DNA of 64,000 nucleotides, from the NCBI GenBank assembly GCA_033065855.1, contig JAVXUO010001270.1, positions 124,001 through 188,000 on the forward strand, in the 5' to 3' direction. How positions within the stretch are numbered: the first letter of the stretch is position 1; the number at the start of each line of letters is the position of its first letter. The translations under genes were made by a program, and so were the position numbers. Positions 52,643 to 64,000 of this stretch are shown here, piece by piece. This stretch comes from Escallonia rubra. Its lineage: Eukaryota; Streptophyta; Magnoliopsida; Escalloniales; Escalloniaceae. The notes beneath the pieces were generated by a model. The model was not told the origin of the DNA and ran no database searches. It was given only the letters and a program-made list of their open reading frames with translations.

Positions 52643-55600
52643 GGCTTATGAGTAAACCTACTCAAAACGCCGACCGCAAAGGCTATATCTTGTCGGGTAC
52701 ATTACATGATATACATCAAGCTGCCAATAACACTAAAATACTCTAGCTGAGAAACACATTTCCCTTCATTTGCCCTCAACTTAATAGAACGGTCACATGG
52801 GGTAGTAACCGGGGCACAATTCTCATGATTAAATTTCTTTAAAATTTTCTCAATATAATGAGACTGTGACAAAGAAATAGAATCTGAGGATCTAATTATT
52901 TTCATTCCCAAAATAATATTGGCTTCCCCCATATCCTTCATATCAAACGATAAAGATAGAAATGATTTGGTTTCCAACACAATATCTAAATCAGTACCAA
53001 AGATTAACATATCATCCATATCATCCACATACAAACATATTATCACACCACGTCCTTTATCAAACTTGAATAAACGTATTTATCACATCTGTTTATTCTA
53101 AATCCATGAGAAAGAACGACTTGGTCAAATCGTTCATCCCACTGCTTAGGAGCTTGTTTTAAGCCATACAAAGATTTGATAAGCTCACAAACTTTATTTC
53201 TTGGCCCTTTAGTACAAAACCTTCTAGTTGTTCCATGTACACCTCATCATCTAAAATACCATTTAGAAAAGTAGTCTTGACGTCCATTTGGTATATAAGT
53301 AGTTTGTTAATAGATGATAAAGCAAACATTAATCTTATAGTGCTAAGTCTAGCTACCGGAGCATAGGTGTCGAAATAGTCTATCCCTTCCTTTTGTTAAA
53401 AACCCTTGGCTACAAGTCTTGCTTTATACTTATCTACGGATCCGTCTAGCTTAAGCTTCCGCTTAAAGATCCATTTGTAGCCTATAGGTTTAAACCTTGG
53501 TGGTAAATCAGTCAATAACCAAGTTTGGTTTGACATTATCGACTCCATTTTATCATTTATAGCTTCTTGCCATAGGACAGAATCTTGAGAAGTTATGGCT
53601 TCTCGATATATAAGAGGGTCATGTTCTACGTTATACATATGAGAATAATCACTTTCATTTCTACCTCCCTCAACTAAGAATTGGTAGAAATATGGACCAT
53701 AGGTTTTTTTAATCCTTGCTCTCTTACTTCCCCTTAGTTCACCTCCTTCCCTCATTTTGCGGAATAGGGTGAACTTGATCCTCATCGACTATATCTTCAC
53801 TTTTCTGATTTCTACAGAAAGAATTCTCAAAGAATTCTACATCTCTAAATCCCAAAATAATATTTTGACTAACGGATTCCGTTGATTCCATGGTTAAGAA
53901 TCTATATGTTTTGTTATGTTGAGCATAGCCTATGAAGACACATTCGATTGCATTTTCCCCTAATTTGAGTGTTTTCAGATCGGTTAGCCTTACTAATGCC
54001 CTACACCTCCACACTTTAAGGTGTCCAAGAGAAGGTTTTCTCTTCTTCCATAACTCATAGGGTGTGACATTAGAGACTTTGTGGAGTATATGTATCAACC
54101 ATTTCTTGCAAGGTCCTATTATTCCTCTCGGCTACACCATTTTGTTGTGTACTATAAGGAGCTATAACTTGGTGTATGATACACCAAGTTTCAAATAGAT
54201 CATCAAAGGAAAGATATTCACCTCCCCTATCCGACCATAAAATTTTAATCTTACGATCTAGTTGATTCTCTACTTCCGCTTTTTAAATTTTGAATTTATC
54301 CAAAACTTCATCCTTAGTCCTAAGAAGGTATGTGTAAGTATAACGTAAACAATCATCTATAAATGTAATGAAATATCTTTTACCACCCCTTATTAGGTGA
54401 CCTTCCATCTCACACAAGTCCGAATGTACTAATTCTAACAGTTGCATTTTCTTCTCAACCCCTTTAGACTTTATGCAAACTGAACATTTCTCTAAATTAG
54501 GTGAAGTATTTTGAGGTATTAAACCTAATTTTACCATACTTATCATGCGTTTATAATTGACATGACCTAGTCTAGAATGCCATAAATTAAATGGAACAGC
54601 AAGATAAGCAAATTTAATATCTTTATTAGCAATAGTAAGCTTGTACAATCCATTAGTTACATGTCCATTGCCAACATAGTTCCCTCCCTTAGTTAGAATA
54701 ATACTATCTGACTAAGGGAGGAGAGATAGAGCACCACAATTCCTTTGCCCATGACCTTAGCCGTAGATGAATTTCCCATGCAGAGATGATGCCCCTCCGC
54801 AACTGGCTCGAGGTCCTTGATTTCTGTTATTTACAATGTGTTTGGTTGCACTGGAGTCCACCCATCACTCATCATCTTCCCCCAACATGTTGGCTTCGAA
54901 AACCACATAATGAAGTCCTCATTGTCAACCACATTGGCATGGTCATTTTTCTGCCTCTTAGCCACTTGGCAATTCTTCTTGAATTGCCCAATTTTCCCAC
55001 ACTTCCAACAAGCCTTTTTAGGCTTGTCTTGCCGGTTGGTAGAAGCAGAAGCTTGACTATCAAGCTTACGCCTAGAGCCACTAGGGTAGCCTTGGTCCAC
55101 TACAAGATCTTTGGAGGACTTGTTGTCTTCCAACTTGAGTATATCCAAGTTTCAAGAATTCTCTTCAACTTGTATCCTTCTTTTGTTTCAACTATTTGCG
55201 ACATTCTTTCCAAGCTAAATGTACTTTAGAAATTATAGTTGACATTTGAAAAGACTCATTAAGAGAGTGGCCCTCCAAAATAATCAAATTCATAATCATT
55301 TGTAATTCATGAATCTAAATAATAACAGACTTGCTATCTACCATGCGAAAGTCAAACAACTTACTGATTAGGAATTTTTTATTCCCGGCGTCCTCCGTCT
55401 TGTACTTGCTGTCGAGATCATCCCATAATTCCTTTGTAGTGCTATTAGCATACTTAATCTCGTACACGTCATAAAGAGTGTCAGACAACCCTCCCAAAAT
55501 GTAGCCCTTGCAGAAAGTGTCATCCTCCTCCCACTTTTGTTTTTGCTTCATGGCAGTCTGCTTTATTGCTTCATCTGCAACTTCTTCCACGACAGGCTTC

Positions 55601-55764
55601 AGAGTTGTGAGCACGTAGGCTATTTTCAATGTTGCAAGAAAGAAATACATATTTCTCTTCCATCGACTAAAGAATGAGTCATCGAACTTTACAAGCTTAG
55701 AGATGTCGTTGATCACATGCATCCTAGCAGTAGTCTTCATCGTAGCCAAATATTGTCTTAAGAT

Positions 55765-56360
55765 TGTTGGAAAGTAAGACAATATGGAGAAAACTGAACT
55801 GAAAAAGCCTGAGTCGATTGATTTGCACTCTTTCCTTAAGACAATATTTTCTCCCTTATAATCTGCTTAGGGTAGCAGCAAATCTGCCTCCCAAGATAAA
55901 ATAGGTGAACTCTATTGATTACAGCAGATTGCAATCAACAGACAAAAATTTAAGAAAGAGCAAGAGAGAAATTCGAAGTGTGAAAATTTGTCTGGTCATC
56001 AGCCCTATTTATAGACACCAAAAGGTGCCTTGAACATGTGCAAACAGTTGTGACAGTTAAGTCATAATCTGTAGACACAACTAACAGGTGCACCTTATGA
56101 ACTAAGTGCGCCTAAAAGGGTCAATAGCACGATTACGCCATCGCCTTCGTCGGCGTCGTCGCGCGCGTGTACCCTTAACCTTTTCATTCCCAAGCCATGT
56201 GAGAACCCACATCATGATCCTTTTCAACCTTATTAGATATCAATCTTTGAGAGTTAATATCTTTCTAACCAATCAATCAAAATGATTGATTCTTTTTGCA
56301 TATCAAACCTTGTAGTACAAGGTTCAATAAGGTAGGATCAATTTATGGAAAATTCCAACA
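55765..56360 (-). repeat. 5' LTR of the copia element (596 bp)
   Basis: On the - strand it begins TGTTGGAATTTTCC and ends CTTTCCAACA. It is followed directly by the gag-coding region with no obvious initiator-tRNA primer-binding site. A GC-rich passage (CGTCGGCGTCGTCGCGCGCG) lies at about 56147-56166. No second copy of this LTR was found in the window. Confidence 0.75.
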
Positions 56361-57060
56361 ATGTAGTCATCTTAACAGTTAAGGAATTGATTCCAACGAA
56401 ACCGGCGTCTATCTTGGCATCCGGTGGGGAGATAAGGATTCCCTTGGTAACCTTGCAAGCATCGGCACTGATATCTCTTGCCATTGTAGTCGATGCAAGT
56501 ATTGTTTGGGCCACACGCATAGTTTTCATTTTTGTAAGTGTCCTGGCAACTTGTGTTATGAATTACCCAAGTAAGCAATGATGGGATACTGTGATAACTA
56601 TGATCTAGACTGGTGTCAGAGATGTTGATCTTAAACCCATATAAGTTCTTCTCAGCAACGAATGCAAAGCTACAAGGCTTGATGGTCCAGAATTTGTTCA
56701 CGGTATTTATACTCTGTATTTGCAGATCAAAGTCTGTGATGTCCTCGGGGTTATTTATACTCTCACAACAGCCAACGCCAGAACAAGTTCCAGTAGGAAG
56801 CGCAACAACCGGACTGCTTTCGTCACAGAGGGTCGTACACCCACTTGTGTAGTTACTACCTCCGTTGTTGATGATATAAGCAAAGATATCACATCATATG
56901 CCCACAAACTTGTTCAGCGCATGGGGAAAACGCAAGTCGTTGGTCCAGAAGAAAAGATGCAACTTGTATCGAGCCCGTCCCTGACTCATCGTAACAGCTC
57001 ATTTCTGCGCCTATGCCCACACGTACATACTCGAGTGACATATTCAAAATAGAAAATCCA
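56361..57060 (-). pseudogene. wall-associated kinase pseudogene, extracellular part
   Basis: The - strand reads AEMSCYDESGTGSIQVASF, then after a frame change LNKFVGI-stop-CDIFAYIINNG, SGCTTLCDESSPV, GTCSGVGCCE and FWTIKPCSFAFVAE. This is the galacturonan-binding WAK region. NTSCQDTYKNENYACGPNNT and YQCRCLQGYQGNPYLPTGCQ, an EGF-like module, follow. A small deletion breaks the frame just after GCQD, where the second, calcium-binding EGF would start, and the copia LTR follows. A TGA replaces the Gly codon expected in NKF-x-x-IGCD. The signal-peptide exon was not securely found. The kinase half is at 47506-49103. Confidence 0.85.
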
Positions 57061-57142
57061 TTTGAAAAGAAGAAAGGGGAACCAAATTCTACTTCTGCAA
57101 CATCATTGCAACAAGTTCAAATATGCTATCAGGGTAATAGCC

Positions 57143-58618
57143 TCCAAATTTGGGAAAAAAATTATTTAGTTTTTTGAATAATGGGTAATCATAATTAAAT
57201 ATTTATTAAAATGCCATTATATTGCAGTACTAATGTATTAGATTTTCTTCTTATTGTGTTTTTTACTTTTTGTACCTCCAACCATTTAATCTTTATCTTA
57301 GTCTTTCCCTTACTCTATCTTTATTCTTCCAAATTCTAAATTTTTATTTACAAAGAAATAAAAATAAATCAAGGGTAGTTCAATTTTTTTTTGTTTAAAT
57401 TCTTTTTGTATAGTAACATACATGCAGTATTGTCCTCATACGATTTAATATCACATTAGTGATACATATATACATGCAATAATTAAGTTTCTTTCATGCA
57501 ATATAAGTGATTTATGGTTTACTTACCTTCATAAGTTAACAAATTATTATCAATAATGGAACTAGCTGACTAGTATTCAAAGTAAACAATGTATTATGCA
57601 TTGAGCTCATTTAATAGTGATGCTAATTATAATATGCATCTTTTTGTATGTGGAAAAGTCAACGTTCCTGGTTTTTGAAGCCTTGATAAACTACTTTCTA
57701 TACCTAGCTAATGATTTTTTATTGTTCCTTTTTTTACGTAAACTTGAACCTTCTAAATATCCTTTATATAAACCGTCAATCTTTCTTTTGACCTTTTAGT
57801 GCCCCCTTTCCCTCCCCCCCCCCCCCCCATTGAACTTCTTACGTCAGCCCCTATATCTCTATAGCTACTTGTTTCCTGCCCCACTTGAATCAAGGCAAGA
57901 AAACATAGAAGAGAGGCCACAATAGGGCAAAATTGGGTCAAAGTGAGAGCAAAATTAACGCATTGGTGTTCTGCCTATGCAGTTTTTCAAGCTCAAATTC
58001 GAATCCATGAAGAAGGTTCATAGGCTGCTCAAGATGTGAGAGAAATAATCTATCATCTTGGCTAACATTAGGCAGCAATAAGTAATATTGGATTAATTCT
58101 TCTCACCTGTTCTTCTTGATGCAGAAGTCAAATTCTTGTGGATTCTTCACTTGGATTGACCCCCCAATGACCCAATCTATCTATGGGGAAAGGTCATAAT
58201 ACCAAGGGTGTTCAGAATGTGTTTGCGCTCGATAGCAAATATCAATTATCTAAATGGGAAACTTTCAATGAAGAGAATGATTAAATCTAGAAACTTTTAC
58301 TAATTGAATAATCAAGTTACAGACTGCATGCCGAAGACAACTGGTAACTTGTACCAGCAAATCAATTGACATAAAAAAACTATGAGCTTCTATCCATAGA
58401 AGGAAAATGCAATTCATACAAAGAATGTTTAAAAGAAAGAAAAAGGCGAAGACTTGAAATCAAGTTATTTGTTTGACTCAAATATTGAATGTCCCTTTTC
58501 TGCTGATCATTTTTCTCCCTTTTATTCTGATTTCTTGCCCATTATTCGCTCCAATCCTTAGTTTGATTTTTTTTTTAAAAAAAACCACTTGTAAACTGCT
58601 CATAACCACGGTCATTCC
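57143..58618. repeat. tandem duplication, unit A (about 1476 bp)
   Basis: Collinear with unit B along its length: ATTTAGTTTTTTGAATA, ATGCCATTATATTGCA, TTAATAGTGATGCTAATTAT, GTAAACTTGAACCTTCTAAA, CAGTTTTTCAAGCTCAAATT and AGACTTGAAATCAAGT all recur about 1.47 kb later. It differs by substitutions, small indels, a C run at 57814-57828, and the absence of the (TA)n(CA)n seen in unit B. Confidence 0.9.
58125..58190 (+). pseudogene. GRF-type zinc-finger exon fragment, unit A
   Basis: After a TTGATGCAG acceptor-like site the + strand reads KSNSCGFFTWIDPPM. This matches the last Cys and following F-x-W of plant GRF zinc fingers (NSCGFF-x-W-x-DPP), which occur in many transposon-associated plant genes. 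The upstream half of the finger (C-G-R-RF-x-C) is not found, so it is a fragment at best. Confidence 0.4.
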
Positions 58619-59178
58619 CCAAAATTTGGAAAAATTTTATTTAGTTTTTTGAATAGTGGGTAATCATATTTATGAAAATGCCATTATATTGCAATATAAA
58701 TTAATGTATTAGAGTTTCTTTTAATTGTGTTTTAAACTTTTCGTGCCTCCGGCCATTTAGACTTAGTCTTTGTCTTTCCCTTGCTCAATTTTTATTCTTC
58801 CTAATTTTAAATCCCAAATTTTCATTTATAAAGATATAAGAATAGGTCAAGGTTAGTTCATTTTTTTTAGTTTAAATTCTTATTGTATAGTAACATACAT
58901 GTAATGTTGTCCTCATATGATTTAATACCACATTAGTGATACATATATACATGTACGAATTAAGCTTATTTCATGCAATATAAGTGATTTGTGGTTTACT
59001 AACATTCAAAAGTTAACAAATTATTATCAATAGTGAAATTATCTTACTAGTATTCAAAGTTAGCAATATATTTTGCATTTAGCTCATTTAATAGTGATGC
59101 TAATTATAATATGCATCTTTTTTTATGTGGGAAAGTCAAATCTCTGTTTTTTGAAGCCTTGATGAACTACTTTCAAAA

Positions 59179-59236
<58 letters not shown>

Positions 59237-60083
59237 GTAAACTTGAACCTTCTAAACTCTTTTATGTAAGCCATTAATCTTTTTTTTTACCTTTTAGTCC
59301 CCCCAATTGAACTTCCTGCGTCAGCCCTTCTCTCTTTATAGCTACCTGTTTTCTCCCCCACATCAATCAAGGGGACAAACTTAGCAGATAGACCAAAATA
59401 GGGCAAAATTGGGTCAAACTAGAGCAAAATTAACGCAATGGTGTTCTGTCTATGCAGTTTTTCAAGCTCAAATTTGAATCCATGAAGAAGGTTCATAGCG
59501 TGCTCGAGATATGAGATAAATAATCTATCATCTTGGCATCAATACAAATAATATTAGATTGATTGTTCTCACCTGTTGTTCTTGATGCAGAAGTCAAATT
59601 CTTGTGGGTTCTTCACTTGGATTGACCTCCTAATCTATCTACGTGAAAGGGTCATGATCGGCTTGTTAAGAAGGTGTTTGCGCGTGGCGTTCTTTTTTGG
59701 CCTCTATTTTGAGGACCTTTCTAAATGAAAGACTTTCAATGAAAAGAGAGTGACTAAAACTAGAAACTTTGACTAATTGAAGAATCAAGTTACAGACTGC
59801 GCGCCCAAGACAACTGATAACTTGGACCGACAAGTCAATTGACATAAACAAACTAGGGGTTTTTTTGTCGTAGAAGGTAAATGCACTTCATACAAAGAAT
59901 GTCTAAAAGAGAGAAAAAGGTGAAGACTTGAAATCAAGTCATTTGTTTGAGTCGATTGTTGAATATCCCTTTTCTGCTGATCCTTTTCTCCATATTATTC
60001 TGATTTCTTGCCAACTGTTCGCTGCAATCTTTTAATTTGATTTTGAAAAGAAATCATTTTAAACCGCTCATAACCATCGCTAT
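58619..60083. repeat. tandem duplication, unit B (about 1465 bp)
   Basis: Second copy of the sequence at 57143-58618, in the same orientation and directly adjacent. Contains (TA)n followed by (CA)n at 59183-59236 where unit A has ordinary sequence. Divergence between units is visible but modest, so the duplication is not very recent. Confidence 0.9.
59591..59640 (+). pseudogene. GRF-type zinc-finger exon fragment, unit B
   Basis: Same acceptor-like site and reading KSNSCGFFTWIDLL. The DPP motif of unit A is lost here. Confidence 0.35.
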
Positions 60084-60587
60084 TGATCTCTCTATCGACC
60101 GTTGTGTCAATTTGCTAACTTACCTGAGGCGCAGATTGGCCCCACAATATTCCACAGAAACTTGAATTGTTATAAACTGTCACGTCATCATCTGATCCTG
60201 TTGTAAATTGTCATTGCATCAGCATTAATAACGCATTAACCTCAACTTTCCAGCTATTGGTTTTTGTCCAAGTTTCCATCATCTATTGGTCATGACTAAT
60301 AAAATTTAAACATGCCAACATTGCCCCCCTTGACTCATGTGAACTTAGTTCGTACGAGTCAATTCGATTCCTCTCCTAAGTCCTTGGCAGTGACCTATCA
60401 TTACTCCAGTACTCGATATAGCCAAATAGAAATAGGACTCTAATACCTCATTTAAGTCAGAACCCTTTCGTCAATTTTCTTTCACCCAAGTTTACCTCTT
60501 TGTTCTCATCTCTTTTCTCCTTTTCATTGTATTGGTAACTTTTTCAACTACACTCCCGTCAATTGATAAACTATCGGCAAGAAGAAT
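60084..60587. other. intergenic lead-in to the PMD element
   Basis: No gene was recognised. Contains ordinary AT-rich DNA with a C run (TTGCCCCCCTTG) near 60323. Confidence 0.35.
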
Positions 60588-63500
60588 ATGATCCCAAGAG
60601 GCAATGAAGGAACCAATACTCCTTTCCCAGCCAATCCTCGATGGGGGATAAGAGCACTTAAAGACTATGTCTCAACCACAGACCCTTGTATTCTGATTAG
60701 AGCTAAGAACATCCCCGGGGACCTCAAACCCTATATCATGTGTTTGTCTTTCAAAGATGAGGCTGCCTCTTTTGGAAGGGTACCATGTGGATGATTTTGA
60801 AACCCTTTTGGTTCATTAATTCCACCTTGAGAGGGTTGGCTGGTCAGCCATTGGCCTACCTATTAGTTGATGGCCCATTGTCGTTGATCCCAGTTGGGAG
60901 GCATGGATAGATTGACTGTCAGCTACTATAAAGCTCAATGGAGAAACCAGGGCATTTACTAACTGATTCTTATGTCCAAAAGCCCCCAAAATATGATCAT
61001 TGGTTATTGAGTGCGGCTATTTATTTTTTGTCATCCGCCACTAATGCCTTCATGTTTAGGCCCAATATGATAGCCCCGACCATCTATGATATCTCTGCCC
61101 TAACCGGGCTTCTGCCAATCCGTGAGCATGCGAATGCTTTATCAATCACAACCATTCTGGTATCATTTTTGAATCTTTTTACTCAAGACCCCCAGAGTAT
61201 TTGGAAACCTTTAATCGATGGTACAAAAATGGCAATCGTACGGATGAGCCAAGCGTCAACGAGTTGGCTGTCCTTTTGTGGATCTGGCTATCAAGTCATG
61301 TGTTATGTATAGTAAGCTTATCACTAACCAAAGAATACATTAACTAACTATCGCTCGAGCTCCCAGAAAGGTGTATGCCCTTGCCTCTCGATGCTAGGCA
61401 GCCTTTATATGTCGATGTACAACATGGTCACCAAGAAGATTCAATGTAGCATAGGTCGCCCCTTTTGACTTGCTCAACTTTGGCTTCAGGCCTATTTCCC
61501 ATAATTTGGGCCAAGGATCCCTCCTACTACAGATCCTTACCTTGATTTTGGCCCTAACCTTTTCTTGTTCGGACTCTTGGCCCTGCTTAGTTCAGGTATT
61601 TAACTTCCATTTTACATCAAGTATAAGCTGTGAAAGACAATAATTCATTAGAAGTGTCTGGGCAAGCTTTCTGTGCGGCTATTTCTTACACACTAGTGGT
61701 TAAATTAGCAACACTCCTTCAGTCGTTTGTAGCGACGAGAGGTATACTCCTTCTCAGGTTGCCCATCAGTTCGGGCTTATTCAAGGGTTCCTGCCCCATT
61801 TTTTATCAGTAATGGTTTTGCTGAGCTTAAGAAAAGGCTAGATAAAGTGACGATAAATCACATTAAAGCAATCAATAAAAATATGGATCAATCGATAAAA
61901 GCATTCTGAATGATGAATATTCTGAACGAGACTTCTATGGGCATGAGCGATTTTGAGCCATGGTACCAGAGCAAGGTCTACCTGATCTATACCAATTTGT
62001 AACCTCTCTACTTGTGTAATCAAGGTATCGATTGATAACGTCGTAGACCACTTTCAGTGCCATAGTTGTTATTTAGTTTTTGTCTTTCCTCTGTTTACTT
62101 AACTTTATTCTTTCTTCTCAGGTGTGGGAACCAACCAAACTCTTTCTGCTAAAGGCAAAAAAGAATGTTATCACCGAAGGAAATCCCAAAAAAAATTGGG
62201 TAAAGAGAGAATTGATGACCGAAGCTCAATAGCCAAAACTGATGGGCATGCGACCGCGCCAAACTAAAAGTCAATCAGCTCAGACTGATGCACCAGTTCA
62301 TAGCGCAGAAAATCTAGCATCCAGAGTTGTTGAGGAAGATGAAGAAGAGGAAGACAATACTCCTCTTATTAAAGGAAAAACACAAAACCATCAGAACAAC
62401 TTGCTTCTGAATCAGTTGATCCAGGATTGAAAGAGAAGCAATTCCTTTAAAGATGGTTCTGCCTGATACATCGACTGCTCGGCCTATTTCATCAGTTCCT
62501 AAGCCTGCTTCACTAAACTCTCCCATATTAGCAACTATTTCTATTTTAAGCAAGATGAATGAACATATTTTAACCTGCACCACAAGCTTCGATCGACAAG
62601 GGAAATGCTCCAGTGGTTGAGATGCCGACCACTGCTCTGCCACTATCTCCCAACTTGCATGTATCTACTGTTAAAGCTTCAAGTGTGGAGACTGCCACTG
62701 CACTTACCCGGGGTAAATCGCTTACGACGAATACTCATAGCCGAGTACAAAAAATGGTTGATCCTAAAAGGCAAAAGACTCTTGCTCCCAGGACTCGCTA
62801 TGGCCTTCGAATGACGCCTTTGAAAATTTCTTTCACAGTCTATGCATTATTCAATTTATGATTTTTTTTATGCTATAACTAATGAGATCTTACAGAATTT
62901 TCATGGGATGTTCATCGATCTTGACCAAGAATAGGATCAGCCAGAGGAACCCCAATGGGCAGAAAACGAATCTAACCTTTTCGCAGCTGCAGATTCGCCA
63001 GGTATCCTAATAAACATTTTGAATCCTCATCAGGCGCTTTCTCAGGTGGAATCAATGAGACATTCTTTGACCAGGTTAAGGAAAATTCTCTTTCCAAGCC
63101 TTTTTTGTTTCTGCTACAAATAAAAGGCTTGTTACGCTCGTATGTTTATCATATGTAATTTGTTCATCTTATTTACCATACGTTTTACAGAACGAATCGG
63201 TATCATGGGATGTATATGGCGACATCGGATCTGGCGAGAATCAATCTATAAGCTCCAATTTACTCCCATGGAGACTACTGGACCTTCATCCACCACAAAC
63301 ATTCCTGAAGCTGGTCCAGATGAGGTTCCTAGAACCATTATTTACGACAATGTCGATCCCCTCCCAAGAGCTCTTTCCTTTTGGTTTCTCAATAAAGGAT
63401 ACTCCTTTTATACTGCAACAGGCTGCTTCAATCATCTATTCTCTGCCTCCACATGTTGAGTCTTCTCAAGCAACTCCTACTCCTCAACCGTCTATGCCCC

Positions 63501-64000
63501 TCACGTCAAGTCTTCTCGAACGATTTCAACTCCTTAGCTGACCTTGGTGACCCCACGTAATCAGGCTATCGAGGCTGCTTTGGTTTCTTTCAGAGAGCTG
63601 CTAGCTCATGATCTTACAAGCATCTCAACTGATCAAACACTATCTTCCAGACTGAACGAGCTGATCGATATCCTTGCTGACGACCCATCTTTACTATTGG
63701 AGTCCCAGACATAAGCGCTAGTCAATATGAAGCCATAGGTTGGTCTTATGCCATCTTCGTGGAGTTAGGGCATGAATATCAAAGCCGAGACAACAAAAGC
63801 GATAAGGGAAATTTTTACTGTGTCTTAACATGTACAAGAAAAACAATTGTTAAATAAAAAACTCTCAGATGACATCCAACAAGTGGTCGTAGAGATCAAC
63901 ACCCTGAAAATGAGAATAGCGGAGCTAAAACAAAAGGAAAACAACATGAGACAACAAAAGTTCACCATCTATTAGGAAGCTACCGATCTGGCCAAGACTT
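60588..64000 (+). pseudogene. plant mobile domain (PMD) element, copy 2, runs off the window
   Basis: An N-terminal frame at 60588-60792 reads MIPRGNEGTNTPF and WGIRALKDYVSTTDPCILIR. After a frame change the PMD core is at 60938-61300: YVQKPPKYDHWLLSAAIYFL, NAFMFRPNMIAPTIYDISAL and TGLLPIREHANAL. Downstream, in several frames with stops, are a charged Ser/Pro/Thr-rich stretch (about 62150-62820) and, near the right edge (about 63780-63980), a coiled-coil-like run rich in Lys, Glu and Leu (KLSDDIQQVVVEINTLKMRI). PMD is plant-specific, known from MAIN-like proteins and from Mutator- and gypsy-type elements. The downstream coiled coil suggests the transposon form. Disabled by frameshifts unless introns rescue some of them. 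Copy 1 is at 10300-12090. Confidence 0.65.

Larger units (their letters stand above)
51110..56360 (-). mobile_element. Ty1/copia retrotransposon, inactive, 3' end missing
   Basis: Order on the - strand: 5' LTR 56360-55765; gag about 55750-55315 (ARMHVINDISKLVKFDDSFF, KELWDDLDSKYKTEDAG); zinc knuckle CWKCGKIGQFKKNC near 55030 with Gln replacing the usual His; protease-like WVDSSATKHI near 54850 (DSSA for DSGA); pre-integrase HSRLGHVNYKRM near 54610; integrase tail with PYSTQQNGVAERNNRTLQEM near 54120; RT with GYKWIFKRKLKLDG near 53450 and YVDDMDDMLIFG near 53020; and, after the nested LTR, WNAVFRVLKYPKGT near 51140. Several stops and frameshifts occur. The 3' LTR is absent. The 5' LTR abuts WAK exon sequence, so the element disrupted that gene. 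Confidence 0.88.

Noticed and set aside
57753..57941. Minus-strand frame with a signal-peptide-like start (MTQFCPIVASLLCFLALIQV), considered as WAK exon 1
   Set aside because: The region is inside the tandem duplication, the frame runs into a Gly run from the C homopolymer, and there is no cysteine-rich WAK sequence after it.

Overview
The window is nuclear DNA of a flowering plant, most likely a eudicot. The evidence is GT-AG introns, plant-specific gene families (a GARP/MYB-like factor of the MYBC1 type, a wall-associated kinase, plant mobile domain relics) and a dense load of Ty1/copia, LINE, MULE-like, hAT-like and Stowaway-like elements. Three host genes look intact where visible. Most of the rest is transposon-derived or unassigned AT-rich DNA. 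I saw no tRNA, rRNA or CRISPR array.

Layout. 1-4674: the 3' part of an R3H/SUZ single-stranded nucleic-acid-binding protein gene (+), whose first coding exon lies outside the window and whose first visible intron holds a MULE-like element. 4675-16802: intergenic DNA with a decayed LINE, a 579-bp inverted-repeat element with a 9-bp target duplication, and a decayed plant-mobile-domain (PMD) element. 16803-17705: a single-exon GARP transcription factor (-) very like Arabidopsis MYBC1. 18.2-23.5 kb: intergenic DNA with a copia RNase H relic and a dispersed repeat. 23518-42197: a ten-exon AAA+ ATPase gene (-) of the CIP111/AFG2/SPATA5 type, reconstructed here to 1038 codons with phase-consistent GT-AG introns. 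Two of its introns (5.5 and 6.2 kb) are swollen by hAT, MULE, Stowaway and LINE insertions.

42.6-47.5 kb: a MULE-like element and two hAT MITEs with perfect 8-bp target duplications. 47.5-57.1 kb: a wall-associated receptor kinase pseudogene (-) split by a copia element, a MULE-like element and two solo LTRs, one nested inside the copia. 57.1-60.1 kb: a 1.47-kb tandem duplication, each copy carrying a GRF-zinc-finger-like exon fragment. 60.6-64.0 kb: a second, longer PMD-type element remnant that runs off the window.

The three intact genes do not form a pathway. Their importance is positional: from memory of Arabidopsis, R3H and MYBC1 are neighbours on chromosome 2 (At2g40960/At2g40970), and an R3H paralogue is next to CIP111 on chromosome 3 (At3g56680/At3g56690). 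Finding R3H, MYBC1 and CIP111 together here suggests the ancestral gene order before duplication and fractionation. No undescribed molecular system was found. The most notable material is the nested transposon history, the Pack-MULE-like elements with GC-rich interiors, and the two diverged PMD elements.
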